Positions 8,398 through 19,785 of a stretch of 64,000 nucleotides of DNA are shown here, one piece after another. The notes under the pieces are model-generated. The model searched no databases. It was given only the letters and a program-made list of their open reading frames with translations, and was not told the origin of the DNA. Source of the DNA: Escherichia coli (GTDB lineage Bacteria; Pseudomonadota; Gammaproteobacteria; Enterobacterales; Enterobacteriaceae); contig NZ_JAATUR010000018.1 of NCBI RefSeq assembly GCF_011881725.1, positions 1 to 64,000 on the forward strand, written 5' to 3'. A program made the position numbers and the translations under genes. Within the stretch, counting starts at the first letter, position 1. Each line of letters opens with the position of its first letter.

Positions 8398-9771
8398 ATG
8401 CCAAAAGTTCAGGCCGATGGCCTGCCGTTGCCTCAGCGGTACGGCGCAATTTTAACCATAATTATTGGTATCTCAATGGCGGTTCTCGACGGCGCTATTG
8501 CTAATGTCGCCTTGCCAACCATTGCTACCGATCTACACGCCACGCCAGCCAGTTCCATCTGGGTGGTGAACGCCTACCAAATCGCGATTGTTATCTCCTT
8601 ACTCTCATTCTCGTTTTTGGGCGATATGTTTGGCTATCGACGAATTTATAAATTCGGTCTGGTGGTTTTTCTTCTCTCATCGCTGTTTTGCGCCCTTTCT
8701 GATTCACTGCAAATGCTAACCCTGGCGCGTGTAGTACAAGGTATCGGCGGCGCGGCGTTGATGAGCGTCAATACTGCACTTATCCGCTTAATCTACCCAC
8801 AACGTTTTCTCGGGCGAGGGATGGGAATTAATTCGTTTATCGTCGCCGTCTCCTCTGCTGCCGGGCCGACGATCGCCGCAGCAATCCTTTCTGTCGCGTC
8901 CTGGAAGTGGTTATTTTTGATTAACGTACCGTTGGGCATTATCGCCCTGCTCCTGGCGATGCGCTTTCTGCCGCCAAATGGTTCTCGCGCCAGCAAGCCG
9001 CGGTTTGACCTGCCCAGCGCCGTGATGAATGCGCTGACATTCGGCCTGCTTATCACCGCGTTGAGTGGTTTTGCTCAGGGGCAATCGCTGACGCTGATCG
9101 GCGCTGAACTGGCGGTAATGATTATTGTTGGTATTTTCTTTATCCGCCGCCAGCTTTCCCTTCCCGTTCCGCTGTTACCGGTAGATTTACTGCGTATTCC
9201 GCTGTTTACACTATCAATTTGTACTTCTATTTGCTCTTTCTGCGCCCAAATGCTGGCGATGGTTTCCCTGCCTTTTTATCTGCAAACCGTGCTTGGTCGT
9301 AGTGAAGTTGAGACAGGTTTGCTTCTGACCCCGTGGCCGTTGGCAACGATGGTAATGGCTCCTCTTGCAGGTTATTTGATAGAGCGCGTCCATGCAGGAT
9401 TACTTGGTGCTTTAGGGCTGTTCATCATGGCGGCGGGACTTTTTTCACTGGTCTTGTTGCCTGCGTCACCTGCCGATATCAATATCATCTGGCCGATGAT
9501 CTTATGCGGTGCAGGCTTTGGGTTATTCCAGTCACCCAATAATCACACCATTATTACCTCCGCCCCGCGTGAGCGTAGCGGTGGTGCCAGTGGAATGTTG
9601 GGAACAGCACGTCTGCTTGGTCAGAGTAGCGGTGCAGCTCTGGTGGCGCTGATGTTGAATCAGTTTGGCGATAATGGTACGCACGTCTCGCTGATGGCTG
9701 CGGCTATTCTGGCCGTGATCGCCGCCTGTGTCAGTGGTTTGCGCATTACCCAGCCACGCACACAAAGCTAA
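8398..9771 (+). CDS. yebQ: MFS transporter YebQ (DHA2, 14-TM drug:H+ antiporter family)
   Basis: Predicted inner-membrane efflux transporter of the 14-helix DHA2 family; substrate unknown. The 457-residue protein shows motif A (GDMFGYRRIYKFG, near 80-92), motif C-like SAAGPTIAAAI near 160, and VLDGAIANVALPTI in helix 1. I used the ATG at 8398, which gives the family length; upstream in-frame ATGs would add a stretch that is not conserved. Adjacent, divergent kdgR suggests but does not prove a sugar-acid connection. Confidence 0.93.
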   Translation: MPKVQADGLPLPQRYGAILTIIIGISMAVLDGAIANVALPTIATDLHATPASSIWVVNAYQIAIVISLLSFSFLGDMFGYRRIYKFGLVVFLLSSLFCALSDSLQMLTLARVVQGIGGAALMSVNTALIRLIYPQRFLGRGMGINSFIVAVSSAAGPTIAAAILSVASWKWLFLINVPLGIIALLLAMRFLPPNGSRASKPRFDLPSAVMNALTFGLLITALSGFAQGQSLTLIGAELAVMIIVGIFFIRRQLSLPVPLLPVDLLRIPLFTLSICTSICSFCAQMLAMVSLPFYLQTVLGRSEVETGLLLTPWPLATMVMAPLAGYLIERVHAGLLGALGLFIMAAGLFSLVLLPASPADINIIWPMILCGAGFGLFQSPNNHTIITSAPRERSGGASGMLGTARLLGQSSGAALVALMLNQFGDNGTHVSLMAAAILAVIAACVSGLRITQPRTQS

Positions 9772-9802
9772 AAAAAGCGCGTCACCTGGACGCGCTTTTT
9801 TA
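9770..9802. terminator. Bidirectional terminator between yebQ and htpX
   Basis: GCGCGTC and GACGCGC form a stem flanked by a run of A on the left and T on the right, so it can serve both convergent genes. It begins at the last base of the yebQ stop and ends 15 bp before the htpX stop. Confidence 0.88.
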
Positions 9803-9816
9803 CTATGTACTGCAAG

Positions 9817-10698
9817 TTACTTCAGGTATTCACCCGTACGCAGGGCTTCAATACGTTTATCCAGCGGCGGGTGAGTCATGAACAGCTCACTCAGCGATTT
9901 GGACTTACCATTGATACAAAAGGCCATCATGCTGGTTGCTTCCTGCGGCTCATAGCTGGTTTTCAGGCGTTGCAGCGCGGCAATCATTTTCTCACGACCA
10001 ACAAGTTTGGCTGAACCTGCATCGGCATGGAATTCACGGTGACGCGAGAACCACATGGTGATGATGCTCGCCAGAATCCCAAATACCAGCTCCAGCACAG
10101 TCGCAACCGCAAAGTAGATTAACGGGTTGCCGTTGCTCTCTTCACCTTCATCACGGTTACCGCCCATAAAGCCTGCGGCGAGCTGTGCCAGAATACGTGA
10201 AATAAAGATAACGAAGGTGTTCACCACGCCCTGAATCAGCGTCATGGTAACCATGTCACCATTAGCAATGTGGCTAATTTCGTGGGCAATTACAGCCTCA
10301 GCCTCATCCGGACTCATGTTCTGCAACAAACCGGTGCTGACGGCAACCAGAGAAGCATCACGACGAGCACCAGTTGCGAAAGCGTTGATGTCCGGCGCAT
10401 GGTAGATAGCCACTTGCGGCATAGCAATCCCCGCCTGACGAGCCTGGGTTGCTACAGTATTGACCAGCCAACGTTCCCTTTCGTTACGCGGTTGCTCGAT
10501 CACTTCCCCGCCAACAGATCGTAATGCCATCCATTTGGACATCAGAAGCGAAACGAAGGAACCACCAAAACCGAACAGCAAGGCCATAATCATCAGCCCC
10601 TGAACGCTGCTCGACTGTATCCCTGTCAGGCTCAGTACCAGCCCGAAAACGACCATAACGGCCAGGTTCGTTAGCAGGAAGAGCGCGATTCGCATCAT
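9817..10698 (-). CDS. htpX: Membrane zinc protease HtpX
   Basis: M48-family metalloprotease that degrades misfolded membrane proteins and works alongside FtsH. The 293-residue protein has two N-terminal membrane helices (about 4-24 and 34-54), the zinc site HEISH at residues 139-143, two further hydrophobic segments (about 150-180 and 195-215), and the third ligand Glu in EFHAD after 220. In E. coli it is controlled by heat shock and CpxAR; a sigma-32-like promoter lies upstream. Confidence 0.97.
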
Positions 10699-10746
10699 AA
10701 TTTTCTTTTTACCTCAGTTTAACAAAACGCAATATGCGATACCCAC

Positions 10747-10775
10747 ATCGTATGGCTTACGCGACTATTTTCAAG
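10747..10775 (-). promoter_or_regulatory. Candidate sigma-32 promoter of htpX
   Basis: On the minus strand, CTTGAAA (10769-10775) is followed after 12 bp by GCCATACGAT (10747-10756), close to the heat-shock consensus CTTGAAA and CCCCATNT. The element ends about 50 bp before the htpX ATG. HtpX is a known heat-shock protein; the element boundaries are my reading. Confidence 0.5.
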
Positions 10776-10852
10776 TCCGGATAGCGCGTAAGTCACCAGA
10801 AAGACACAACTTTACATTTTGTAGCATCTGATTTACGGCATCTTGCCGCTGT

Positions 10853-10885
10853 TAAAAAATCAGGCACAATTTCTTGTGCCTGATT
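10853..10885 (-). terminator. prc terminator
   Basis: ATCAGGCACAA pairs with TTGTGCCTGAT, followed on the minus strand by six T. It begins just beyond the prc stop and is a strong intrinsic terminator. Confidence 0.9.
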
Positions 10886-10889
10886 GATG

Positions 10890-12938
10890 TTACTTGACGG
10901 GAGCGGGCTGTTCCGCTGGTCTGGATTTTTCCAGCTTCGCCAGATCGAGCGCAATATTCACTGTCTCGTCCAGATACGGATCCGGCTCCTTGTAATCTTT
11001 TGGCAAATCATCCAGCTTCTTCAACTCCGGTTTGCCTTCGCGTTTAAAGCGATCGTTCAAGCGCGCCAGACGCATCGCATCATCTTCATTGTTCTCTTTC
11101 TCACGTACAGCGTAATTAAGAGAAACGATATTGCGTTTGTCCTTCATGGCATTGAAACGAGCAATATCCTTCATGATGTTCTGGAATTCAGGATCTTTCG
11201 CGATACGCGCATTATGTTCCTTCAGTAACTCCGGTTCAAACGCCGTCAGGTCTCCTGATTTCACATAGGTCGCGGCGTCAATGCTATCCCACGGCAGCGC
11301 GTTATCTTCGAATTTTTCACCCGTCTCCGTCTCTTCATTGCCGGTAGGCATGATAATATCCGGCGTTACGCCTTTACGTTGCGTACTGCCGCCGTTGACA
11401 CGGTAGAATTTCTGGATCGTGTACTGTACTGATCCCAGCGCCGGCCATTCAGGACGTAACATCTGATCGTAGATACGATTCAGAGAACGATACTGCTGGA
11501 CAGTGCCTTTGCCGAATGTTGGTTCACCCACAACCAGCGCTCGACCATAATCCTGCATCGCGGCGGCAAAGATTTCCGAAGCCGAAGCACTGAAACGGTC
11601 AACCAATACCACCAGCGGACCTTTATAGAACACCTGGCCGTCGGTATCACTGTCCTCGCGGACTTTACCATTATTATCACGGACCTGAACAATCGGACCG
11701 GAAGGAATGAACAAACCGGAGAGCGATACTGCCTCGGTCAACGCCCCGCCGCCATTGCTACGCAGGTCGATGACGACGCTGCTGACATTCTGTTTTTCCA
11801 GTTTCTGTAACTGAACTTTGACATCGTCTGTCAAGCCAACATAGAAACCCGGAATATCCAGCACGCCGACTTTTTCTTTGCCGACGGTCTTCACGGACAT
11901 TTTAACTGCACGGTCTTCCAGACGAATGCGTTCACGCGTCAGCGTTACCGTTCTGGTTTTGGTTCCTTTACCGGCAGGTAAAATTTCTAAGCGAACTTTA
12001 CTGCCCTTCGGCCCTTTGATTAAGGCAACAACATCATCAAGACGCCAACCGATTACGTCAACCATCGGCTTGCCGGTTTGACCAACGCCGACAATTCTGT
12101 CACCCACACTTATAGCCTTACTCTTAGCGGCCGGGCCACCCGCAACCATCGAATTGATGACAGTATAGTCATCATCCATTTGCAGCACCGCACCAATACC
12201 TTCTAACGACAAGCTCATTTCAGTATTGAACTGTTCGGTATTACGCGGAGAAAGGTAGTTAGTATGCGGGTCAATTTCGCGCGCAAACGCCGTCATTGCC
12301 AGCGAGAAAACATCTTCGCTGTTAGTTTGCGCCAGACGGCGAATGGCAAATTTGTAGCGACGAGTCAGGGTTTCACGAATTTCTTTATCCGTTTTTCCCG
12401 TCAGCTTCAGGCTTAACTCGTCGAATTTAACTTTGCTATCCCACAGCGCGTTTAGCTCAGCCTCGTTTTTAGGCCACGGAGCTTTACTGCGATCCAGGTT
12501 ATACGTGTCGTTTCCGGTAAAATCCATCGGTTTTTCCAGTACCGACAAGGCGTACTGGTAACGTTCAAAACGGCGTTTTTGTGCCAGATTGTAGAGATCG
12601 TAGAAAACGTCAAGTTTACCGGAGCGCAGTTCATCGCCCAGCTCATTTTTCTTTTTCGCGAACTGTTCAACATCACTTGCCAGCAGCACATTGTGGCTGT
12701 AATCAAGCAGGTTCAGGTAGCGGTCAAAGATTTTGGCCGAGAATGCCTGATCGAGGTCGAACTGGCGATAATGGGAGCGGGTAAAGCGCGACGTTACGCG
12801 CTCACTCACCGTCGCATGCTGCGTCTCTTCCTTTAATACCGGAATCTGATCAGCACGCGTAATATCTTCTACTGCGAAGGTCTGGCCTGCTATTGCAAGC
12901 AGGCCAGCTAACGCGGTAAGCCTAAAAAACATGTTCAT
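10890..12938 (-). CDS. prc: Periplasmic tail-specific protease Prc (Tsp)
   Basis: S41 C-terminal processing peptidase. It trims the FtsI C-terminus, degrades ssrA-tagged periplasmic proteins and, with NlpI, controls MepS levels. The 682-residue precursor has a signal peptide (about 1-22, ending GQTFA), an N-terminal domain, a PDZ domain near 240-320 (SLEGIGAVLQ to VGDRIVGVG), and the S41 domain with catalytic Ser in FSASASEIF (about 452) and Lys in FGKGTVQ (about 477). The start at 12938 places the signal peptide correctly. It follows proQ by 19 bp and probably shares its transcript. Confidence 0.97.
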   Translation of the reverse strand: MNMFFRLTALAGLLAIAGQTFAVEDITRADQIPVLKEETQHATVSERVTSRFTRSHYRQFDLDQAFSAKIFDRYLNLLDYSHNVLLASDVEQFAKKKNELGDELRSGKLDVFYDLYNLAQKRRFERYQYALSVLEKPMDFTGNDTYNLDRSKAPWPKNEAELNALWDSKVKFDELSLKLTGKTDKEIRETLTRRYKFAIRRLAQTNSEDVFSLAMTAFAREIDPHTNYLSPRNTEQFNTEMSLSLEGIGAVLQMDDDYTVINSMVAGGPAAKSKAISVGDRIVGVGQTGKPMVDVIGWRLDDVVALIKGPKGSKVRLEILPAGKGTKTRTVTLTRERIRLEDRAVKMSVKTVGKEKVGVLDIPGFYVGLTDDVKVQLQKLEKQNVSSVVIDLRSNGGGALTEAVSLSGLFIPSGPIVQVRDNNGKVREDSDTDGQVFYKGPLVVLVDRFSASASEIFAAAMQDYGRALVVGEPTFGKGTVQQYRSLNRIYDQMLRPEWPALGSVQYTIQKFYRVNGGSTQRKGVTPDIIMPTGNEETETGEKFEDNALPWDSIDAATYVKSGDLTAFEPELLKEHNARIAKDPEFQNIMKDIARFNAMKDKRNIVSLNYAVREKENNEDDAMRLARLNDRFKREGKPELKKLDDLPKDYKEPDPYLDETVNIALDLAKLEKSRPAEQPAPVK

Positions 12939-12957
12939 GCCTGGCCCGGCCTCCGTT

Positions 12958-13656
12958 TCAGAACACCAGGTGTTCTGCGCGCACAATCAAAGACATACCC
13001 GAATTCAGCTGGACACGGACGCCGTCTTTGGTGATTTCTAATACGGTAGCATCCATCGCATTTTGACCAGCTTTCACCTTCAGTGCTTGTCCGACAGTCA
13101 GAGCTGAAATGTCAGAAACTGGGGTGTGCTGTTCTTCGCGAGGTGCTTTTACTGTTTTTGGCGCTTTCTCAGCCGTTTTTTGCGCACGAGGTTTGCGCTC
13201 GGCGCCTTCTTTACGGCGTTGCGCGGCAGGACGTGGCTTGCGTTCGCGGCGTGGTGCGTCTTCTTTCTCACCTGCAGCTGCGGCAGCTTCGCGTTTTTTC
13301 GCCTGCTGTTCGGCACGCTGTGCCTGGACGCGAGCTTTCGCTTCTTCAAGCTGCTTGCGCGCATGTTCCACATGCTGCTCGTCCAGATCACCACATGGGT
13401 TGCCGTCGAGATCGACACGCGTCGCGCCAGGTTTAACGCCATACAAGTAGCGCCAGCTCGAAGTGTAGAGACGTAAAGCGGATCGCAGTTGCGTTTTGCT
13501 AAGGTTCATTTCCCCAGCAACGCGATCGACCAAATCCTGAAAAATACCGATTTTCAGCGGACGCGCTTCACCTTCCGCACTGAAACAGTGGGGAAAACGT
13601 TCGGCCAGAAACGCGATTACTTCTTTACTGCTATTCAACTTAGGTTGATTTTCCAT
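12958..13656 (-). CDS. proQ: RNA chaperone ProQ
   Basis: Global RNA-binding protein that stabilises many mRNA 3' ends and structured sRNAs; first named for its effect on the osmosensing transporter ProP. The 232 residues divide into an N-terminal FinO domain (about 5-115, with [16 protein letters not shown]), a long basic and Ala/Glu/Lys-rich linker (about 120-175), and a Tudor-like C-terminal domain (about 180-232). It is upstream of prc with a 19-bp gap. Confidence 0.97.
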   Translation of the reverse strand: MENQPKLNSSKEVIAFLAERFPHCFSAEGEARPLKIGIFQDLVDRVAGEMNLSKTQLRSALRLYTSSWRYLYGVKPGATRVDLDGNPCGDLDEQHVEHARKQLEEAKARVQAQRAEQQAKKREAAAAAGEKEDAPRRERKPRPAAQRRKEGAERKPRAQKTAEKAPKTVKAPREEQHTPVSDISALTVGQALKVKAGQNAMDATVLEITKDGVRVQLNSGMSLIVRAEHLVF

Positions 13657-13752
13657 GAAATTTCCTGATTACAACGGACGTAGCCAACAAGCGCAGGCAT
13701 GAACAGGCGTCATTATAATGACGTCATCAGTAAATGCTACGTTATCCGTTGA

Positions 13753-14250
13753 TTATCCTGCGACGCTCGCAAAGAATTTTTTATAATCCGTCGTTGCAAG
13801 CACCTTTTCAAGCTGTGCCACAAGCTGACGTAAGCCTTGCTCGTCCTCGTCTGTAAACCGACCGAAAACAGTACTGTCGATATCGAGAACGCCAATAATT
13901 TGATTTTTCACCACCAACGGCAGAACGATTTCAGAATTACTTGCCGCATCACAGGCAATATGCCCATCAAAGGCGTGAACATCCTCGATTCGCTGTACTT
14001 CATTGCAGGCAACTGCGGTGCCGCACACGCCGCGCCCTACAGGGATCCGTACACAGGCAATTTTGCCCTGAAACGGTCCGAGAACCAGCGTATCGTCCTC
14101 AAGTAAATAAAACCCAGCCCAGTTTACGTCATTCAGACGCTCGTATAACAAAGCACTGGTGTTTGCCAGTGTTGCCAGAAAGCTGGTTTCTCCCGCCATC
14201 AACGCATTAAAGTCGCGGTTTAAATCCGCGTAAAATTCTGTTTTGCTCAT
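13753..14250 (-). CDS. msrC: Free methionine-(R)-sulfoxide reductase MsrC
   Basis: GAF-domain enzyme that reduces free L-methionine-(R)-sulfoxide. The 165 residues show the three cysteines expected from the family: Cys66, Cys76 (in GRGVCGTAV) and Cys100 (HIACDAASNSE). A fourth cysteine at 82 (AVACNE) is not in the K-12 protein as I remember it, which has Arg there. The start used is the ATG at 14250; longer forms have been described in K-12 numbering. The gene is divergent from letA. Confidence 0.95.
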   Translation of the reverse strand: MSKTEFYADLNRDFNALMAGETSFLATLANTSALLYERLNDVNWAGFYLLEDDTLVLGPFQGKIACVRIPVGRGVCGTAVACNEVQRIEDVHAFDGHIACDAASNSEIVLPLVVKNQIIGVLDIDSTVFGRFTDEDEQGLRQLVAQLEKVLATTDYKKFFASVAG

Positions 14251-14379
14251 TATGTAGTCACTTAGTTGTCTTACCTGGAACTGCTAGCCTATTAAAATAA
14301 GCATTAAATGCGTTAATGCTCAAGATCATTCCCATCATGGGTTAATATAAATGTTAATTCTTATTACATTTGGCATGTC

Positions 14380-15663
14380 ATGGCTCTTAACACCCCACAA
14401 ATTACACCGACAAAAAAGATAACAGTAAGAGCAATTGGCGAGGAACTACCACGTGGTGATTATCAACGTTGCCCGCAATGTGACATTCTGTTTAGCCTGC
14501 CTGAGATAAATTCTCACCAGAGCGCCTATTGCCCGCGCTGTCAGGCAAAAATCCGCGATGGGCGCGACTGGTCGCTTACAAGGCTGGCTGCAATGGCTTT
14601 TACTATGTTGTTGCTAATGCCGTTTGCCTGGGGCGAACCGCTGTTGCATATCTGGCTGTTAGGTATTCGTATTGACGCCAACGTCATGCAAGGCATCTGG
14701 CAAATGACTAAACAGGGCGATGCGATAACAGGAGCAATGGTGTTTTTCTGCGTTATCGGTGCGCCTCTCATTCTGGTGACATCTATTGCTTATTTATGGT
14801 TTGGCAATCGGCTGGGAATGAATTTACGCCCGGTATTGCTGATGCTGGAGCGACTGAAAGAGTGGGTGATGCTGGATATCTACCTGGTTGGCATTGGTGT
14901 TGCTTCTATAAAGGTACAGGATTATGCACATATTCAGGCAGGTATCGGTCTGTTCTCTTTTATCGCACTGGTGATTTTGACGACGGTGACGTTGTCACAT
15001 CTCAATGTCGAGGAGCTGTGGGATCGATTTTATCCGCAGCGCCCCGCTACGCGCAGGGACGAGAAACTCCGTGTCTGCCTGGGCTGTCATTTTACTGGCT
15101 ATCCTGATCCGCGCGGTCGCTGTCCTCGTTGCCATATCCCGTTACGTCTGCGTCGCCGTCATAGTCTGCAAAAATGTTGGGCGGCATTAGTGGCGTCAAT
15201 CATCTTATTGTTGCCCGCCAACCTGCTGCCTATTTCTATCATTTATCTGAACGGTGGGCGGCAGGAAGATACGATTCTTTCCGGGATTATGTCGCTGGCA
15301 AGTAGCAATATTGCAGTTGCCGGAATCGTGTTTATCGCCAGTATTCTGGTGCCATTTACCAAAGTGATCGTCATGTTCACTTTATTATTGAGCATTCGTT
15401 TCAAATGTCAGCAAGGCTTACGCACGCGGATTTTGCTATTGCGGGTGGTGACCTGGATTGGTCGCTGGTCGATGCTCGATCTTTTTGTTATTTCATTAAC
15501 TATGTCGCTGATTAATCGCGATCAGATCCTCGCTTTTACAATGGGACCGGCTGCGTTTTATTTCGGCGCAGCGGTAATTTTGACTATTCTTGCTGTGGAA
15601 TGGCTGGACAGCCGCTTACTTTGGGATACACATGAGTCAGGAAACGCCCGCTTCGACGACTGA
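14380..15663 (+). CDS. letA: Lipid transport inner-membrane protein LetA
   Basis: Inner-membrane partner of the MCE protein LetB in a lipid transport pathway between the two membranes; formerly yebS, PqiA-like. The 427-residue protein contains two zinc-ribbon modules (CPQC with CPRC near 32-54, and CLGC with CPRC near 225-245), each followed by four membrane segments, so it is an internal duplication. It overlaps letB by 32 bp in a different frame. Confidence 0.95.
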   Translation: MALNTPQITPTKKITVRAIGEELPRGDYQRCPQCDILFSLPEINSHQSAYCPRCQAKIRDGRDWSLTRLAAMAFTMLLLMPFAWGEPLLHIWLLGIRIDANVMQGIWQMTKQGDAITGAMVFFCVIGAPLILVTSIAYLWFGNRLGMNLRPVLLMLERLKEWVMLDIYLVGIGVASIKVQDYAHIQAGIGLFSFIALVILTTVTLSHLNVEELWDRFYPQRPATRRDEKLRVCLGCHFTGYPDPRGRCPRCHIPLRLRRRHSLQKCWAALVASIILLLPANLLPISIIYLNGGRQEDTILSGIMSLASSNIAVAGIVFIASILVPFTKVIVMFTLLLSIRFKCQQGLRTRILLLRVVTWIGRWSMLDLFVISLTMSLINRDQILAFTMGPAAFYFGAAVILTILAVEWLDSRLLWDTHESGNARFDD

Positions 15664-18265
15664 AGCACAGATTAAAAATAAACGCCGTATCTCACCTTTC
15701 TGGCTGCTACCGTTCATCGCGCTAATGATTGCCGGTTGGCTGATTTGGGACAGTTATCAGGACCGGGGTAATACCGTCACCATCGACTTTATGTCGGCGG
15801 ACGGTATCGTCCCCGGCCGTACGCCTGTTCGTTATCAGGGTGTTGAAGTCGGAACTGTGCAGAATATCAGCCTGAGCGACGATCTTCGTAAGATTGAAGT
15901 CAAAGTCAGCATCAAGTCCGATATGAAAGATGCGCTGCGCGAAGAGACACAGTTCTGGCTTGTGACGCCAAAGGCCTCGTTGGCAGGTGTCTCCGGGCTG
16001 GACGCCCTCGTCGGTGGCAACTATATCGGCATGATGCCGGGTAAAGGTAAAGAGCAGGATCACTTTGTCGCACTCGATACCCAACCGAAATATCGGCTGG
16101 ATAATGGCGATCTGATGATCCACCTGCAAGCCCCCGATCTCGGTTCACTGAACAGCGGTTCATTGGTCTACTTCCGCAAGATCCCGGTGGGTAAAGTCTA
16201 CGACTATGCCATCAATCCCAATAAGCAAGGCGTGGTGATTGATGTCCTGATCGAGCGGCGTTTTACTGACCTGGTGAAAAAAGGTAGCCGTTTCTGGAAC
16301 GTTTCCGGCGTTGATGCCAACGTCAGTATCAGTGGCGCGAAGGTGAAACTGGAAAGTCTGGCGGCACTGGTTAACGGTGCGATTGCCTTTGATTCGCCAG
16401 AAGAGTCGAAACCTGCCGAGGCGGAAGATACCTTTGGCCTGTATGAGGATTTAGCCCATAGTCAGCGAGGGGTGATTATTAAACTGGAGCTCCCAAGCGG
16501 CGCTGGATTAACCGCCGACTCCACGCCGCTAATGTACCAGGGGCTTGAGGTTGGGCAACTGACGAAACTGGATTTAAACCCGGGTGGCAAAGTTACCGGT
16601 GAAATGACCGTTGATCCCAGCGTCGTAACCCTGCTTCGTGAAAACACCCGCATTGAGTTACGTAACCCGAAATTATCCCTCAGCGATGCCAATATCAGCG
16701 CCTTACTGACAGGCAAAACATTCGAACTGGTGCCTGGCGATGGCGAGCCACGTAAAGAGTTCGTTGTTGTTCCAGGCGAAAAAGCTCTGCTGCACGAACC
16801 GGATGTTCTGACGCTGACCCTGACCGCACCGGAAAGTTACGGCATTGATGCCGGTCAGCCGCTCATTCTTCACGGCGTGCAGGTAGGTCAGGTTATCGAT
16901 CGTAAACTCACCAGCAAAGGCGTGACATTTACCGTTGCTATCGACCCCCAGCATCGCGAACTGGTAAAAGGCGACAGCAAATTTGTCGTTAATAGCCGTG
17001 TCGACGTGAAAGTGGGTCTGGATGGCGTTGAGTTTCTCGGTGCCAGCGCCTCAGAATGGATCAACGGCGGGATCCGCATTCTGCCGGGCGACAAAGGCGA
17101 GATGAAAGCCAGTTATCCGCTGTATGCCAATCTGGAAAAAGCCCTGGAGAACAGCCTTAGTGATTTACCGACCACTACCGTGAGTTTAAGTGCGCAGACG
17201 CTGCCGGATGTACAGGCGGGATCGGTAGTGCTTTATCGTAAGTTCGAGGTTGGTGAGGTCATTACCGTACGTCCACGAGCCAATGCGTTTGATATCGATC
17301 TGCATATTAAGCCGGAATATCGCAACCTGCTGACCAGCAACAGCGTGTTCTGGGCTGAAGGCGGCGCTAAAGTTCAACTTAACGGCAGCGGCCTGACCGT
17401 TCAGGCGTCACCGCTTTCACGGGCGTTAAAGGGGGCCATCAGCTTCGATAATCTCAGCGGCGCCAGCGCCAGTCAGCGCAAAGGCGATAAGCGGATTCTG
17501 TATGCGTCAGAAACTGCTGCTCGTGCGGTCGGTGGGCAGATCACGCTCCATGCTTTTGATGCCGGGAAACTGGCGGTAGGTATGCCAATTCGTTATCTCG
17601 GTATTGATATCGGGCAAATCCAGACGCTGGATCTGATTACCGCGCGTAATGAAGTGCAGGCAAAAGCGGTGCTCTATCCTGAATATGTCCAGACCTTCGC
17701 CCGCGGCGGTACGCGCTTCTCGGTGGTCACACCACAAATTTCGGCGGCAGGTGTTGAGCACCTGGATACTATCCTTCAACCGTACATCAATGTTGAACCT
17801 GGCCGGGGTAATCCTCGCCGTGACTTTGAGTTGCAAGAAGCCACCATTACGGATTCTCGTTACCTTGATGGCTTAAGCATTATTGTCGAAGCGCCGGAAG
17901 CCGGTTCGTTGGGTATTGGTACGCCGGTACTGTTCCGTGGTCTGGAAGTGGGTACAGTTACCGGAATGACGCTGGGAACGCTGTCAGATCGGGTGATGAT
18001 TGCGATGCGCATCAGTAAACGTTATCAACATCTGGTGCGTAACAATTCTGTCTTCTGGTTGGCATCGGGTTACAGTCTGGACTTTGGCCTGACGGGCGGC
18101 GTGGTGAAAACCGGTACATTTAACCAGTTTATCCGTGGCGGGATCGCCTTCGCGACGCCACCAGGTACGCCGCTGGCACCGAAAGCTCAGGCAGGCAAGC
18201 ACTTCCTGTTGCAGGAAAGTGAACCGAAAGAGTGGCGTGAATGGGGAACAGCACTTCCCAAATAA
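15632..18265 (+). CDS. letB: MCE-repeat lipid transport protein LetB
   Basis: Forms a long hexameric tunnel across the periplasm that moves lipids between inner and outer membranes; formerly yebT. The 877-residue protein has one N-terminal membrane helix (about 21-38) and then seven MCE repeats, recognisable by the recurrent pattern G.P(V/L).(Y/F)(Q/R)G.EVG starting near residues 60, 170, 300, 410, 530, 650 and 760. The start at 15632 has a ribosome binding site inside the letA end. The 32-bp overlap implies translational coupling. Confidence 0.96.
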   Translation: MSQETPASTTEAQIKNKRRISPFWLLPFIALMIAGWLIWDSYQDRGNTVTIDFMSADGIVPGRTPVRYQGVEVGTVQNISLSDDLRKIEVKVSIKSDMKDALREETQFWLVTPKASLAGVSGLDALVGGNYIGMMPGKGKEQDHFVALDTQPKYRLDNGDLMIHLQAPDLGSLNSGSLVYFRKIPVGKVYDYAINPNKQGVVIDVLIERRFTDLVKKGSRFWNVSGVDANVSISGAKVKLESLAALVNGAIAFDSPEESKPAEAEDTFGLYEDLAHSQRGVIIKLELPSGAGLTADSTPLMYQGLEVGQLTKLDLNPGGKVTGEMTVDPSVVTLLRENTRIELRNPKLSLSDANISALLTGKTFELVPGDGEPRKEFVVVPGEKALLHEPDVLTLTLTAPESYGIDAGQPLILHGVQVGQVIDRKLTSKGVTFTVAIDPQHRELVKGDSKFVVNSRVDVKVGLDGVEFLGASASEWINGGIRILPGDKGEMKASYPLYANLEKALENSLSDLPTTTVSLSAQTLPDVQAGSVVLYRKFEVGEVITVRPRANAFDIDLHIKPEYRNLLTSNSVFWAEGGAKVQLNGSGLTVQASPLSRALKGAISFDNLSGASASQRKGDKRILYASETAARAVGGQITLHAFDAGKLAVGMPIRYLGIDIGQIQTLDLITARNEVQAKAVLYPEYVQTFARGGTRFSVVTPQISAAGVEHLDTILQPYINVEPGRGNPRRDFELQEATITDSRYLDGLSIIVEAPEAGSLGIGTPVLFRGLEVGTVTGMTLGTLSDRVMIAMRISKRYQHLVRNNSVFWLASGYSLDFGLTGGVVKTGTFNQFIRGGIAFATPPGTPLAPKAQAGKHFLLQESEPKEWREWGTALPK

Positions 18266-18273
18266 TGCACACT

Positions 18274-18302
18274 GCTCCGGCGTGCCTGCGCCGGAGCGTT
18301 TA
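18274..18302 (+). terminator. Hairpin between letB and rsmF
   Basis: GCTCCGGC pairs with GCCGGAGC around an eight-base loop, then GTTTA. The short T stretch suggests a weak terminator or processing site; rsmF begins 43 bp later and may be partly dependent on read-through. Confidence 0.5.
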
Positions 18303-18345
18303 TGCTAAACTGCGCGCCTGTTTTTTTTGCCAGTGGTACATGCTC

Positions 18346-19785
18346 GTGGCCCAACACACCGTTTATTTCCCGGACGCCTTTCTGACGCAAATGCGTGAAG
18401 CCATGCCTTCGACGCTCTCTTTTGATGATTTTCTCGCCGCCTGTCAGCGCCCGTTGCTCCGCAGCATTCGCGTTAATACGCTGAAGATCTCCGTAGCTGA
18501 TTTCCTGAAATTAACCGCCTCCTACGGCTGGACGCTTACGCCAATTCCGTGGTGTGAAGAAGGTTTCTGGATCGAACGCGATGATGAAGAAGTGTTGCCG
18601 TTGGGTAGTACCGCCGAGCATTTAAGCGGCCTGTTTTATATCCAGGAAGCCAGTTCAATGTTGCCCGTTGCGGCATTGTTTGCTGACGGTAATGCCCCGC
18701 AGCGAGTGATGGATGTCGCTGCCGCGCCAGGCTCCAAAACCACGCAAATTGCCGCGCGGATGGATAACGAAGGAGCGATCCTTGCCAATGAATTTTCCGC
18801 CAGTCGGGTAAAAGTGTTACATGCCAATATCAGCCGCTGCGGCATCAGTAACGTTGCGCTAACGCATTTTGATGGCCGCGTCTTTGGTGCGGCGTTACCA
18901 GAAATGTTCGATGCCATTTTGCTGGATGCCCCCTGCTCTGGCGAAGGCGTGGTGCGTAAAGATCCCGACGCACTGAAAAACTGGTCACCGGAAAGCAATC
19001 AGGAAATCGCTGCCACCCAGCGAGAACTGATCGACAGTGCCTTTCACGCATTACGTCCTGGCGGTACGCTGGTCTACTCAACCTGTACCTTAAACAAGGA
19101 AGAAAACGAAGCCGTTTGCCTGTGGCTAAAAGAGACTTACCCCGATGCTGTAGAGTTTTTGCCGCTTGGTAATCTCTTCCCTGGTGCGGACAAGGCGCTG
19201 ACCAATGAAGGTTTTTTGCACGTTTTCCCTCAAATTTACGACTGCGAAGGCTTCTTCGTTGCCCGGCTGCGCAAAATACAGTCGATTCCCACCTTACCCG
19301 CGCCGAAATACAAAGTGGGTAATTTCCCGTTTAGCCCAACTAAAGATCGCGAAGCTGCACAAATTCGTCAGGCGGCAACTGCCGTTGGCTTACAGTGGGA
19401 TGAAAACCTGCGCCTCTGGGAGCGCGATAAAGAACTCTGGTTGTTCCCGGCGGGTATTGAAGCCCTGATCGGTAAAGTCCGATTTTCCCGTCTGGGAATT
19501 AAGCTTGCCGAAACGCATAACAAAGGTTATCGCTGGCAGCATGAAGCGGTTATTGCCCTGGCCTCCCCCAACCATACGAACGCTTTTGAACTGACGCCTC
19601 AGGAAGCAGAAGAGTGGTATCGCGGGCGCGATGTTTACCCGCAAACCACGCCAATGACGGATGATGTGCTGGTAACCTTCCAGCATCAGCCAATTGGTTT
19701 AGCCAAACGTATTGGCTCGCGATTGAAAAACAGTTACCCACGAGAACTGGTACGTGAAGGAAAACTATTTACCGGTAACACCTGA
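18346..19785 (+). CDS. rsmF: 16S rRNA (cytosine1407-C5)-methyltransferase RsmF
   Basis: Methylates C1407 of 16S rRNA. The 479-residue protein has the NOL1/NOP2/Sun Rossmann domain with SAM motif [13 protein letters not shown] (about 120), the two cysteines of the m5C mechanism in LDAPCSGEG and YSTCTLN, and a C-terminal PUA-like region. I used the GTG at 18346, giving the usual MAQHTVYF start; an ATG two codons upstream (18340) is equally possible. Formerly yebU. Confidence 0.95.
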   Translation: MAQHTVYFPDAFLTQMREAMPSTLSFDDFLAACQRPLLRSIRVNTLKISVADFLKLTASYGWTLTPIPWCEEGFWIERDDEEVLPLGSTAEHLSGLFYIQEASSMLPVAALFADGNAPQRVMDVAAAPGSKTTQIAARMDNEGAILANEFSASRVKVLHANISRCGISNVALTHFDGRVFGAALPEMFDAILLDAPCSGEGVVRKDPDALKNWSPESNQEIAATQRELIDSAFHALRPGGTLVYSTCTLNKEENEAVCLWLKETYPDAVEFLPLGNLFPGADKALTNEGFLHVFPQIYDCEGFFVARLRKIQSIPTLPAPKYKVGNFPFSPTKDREAAQIRQAATAVGLQWDENLRLWERDKELWLFPAGIEALIGKVRFSRLGIKLAETHNKGYRWQHEAVIALASPNHTNAFELTPQEAEEWYRGRDVYPQTTPMTDDVLVTFQHQPIGLAKRIGSRLKNSYPRELVREGKLFTGNT

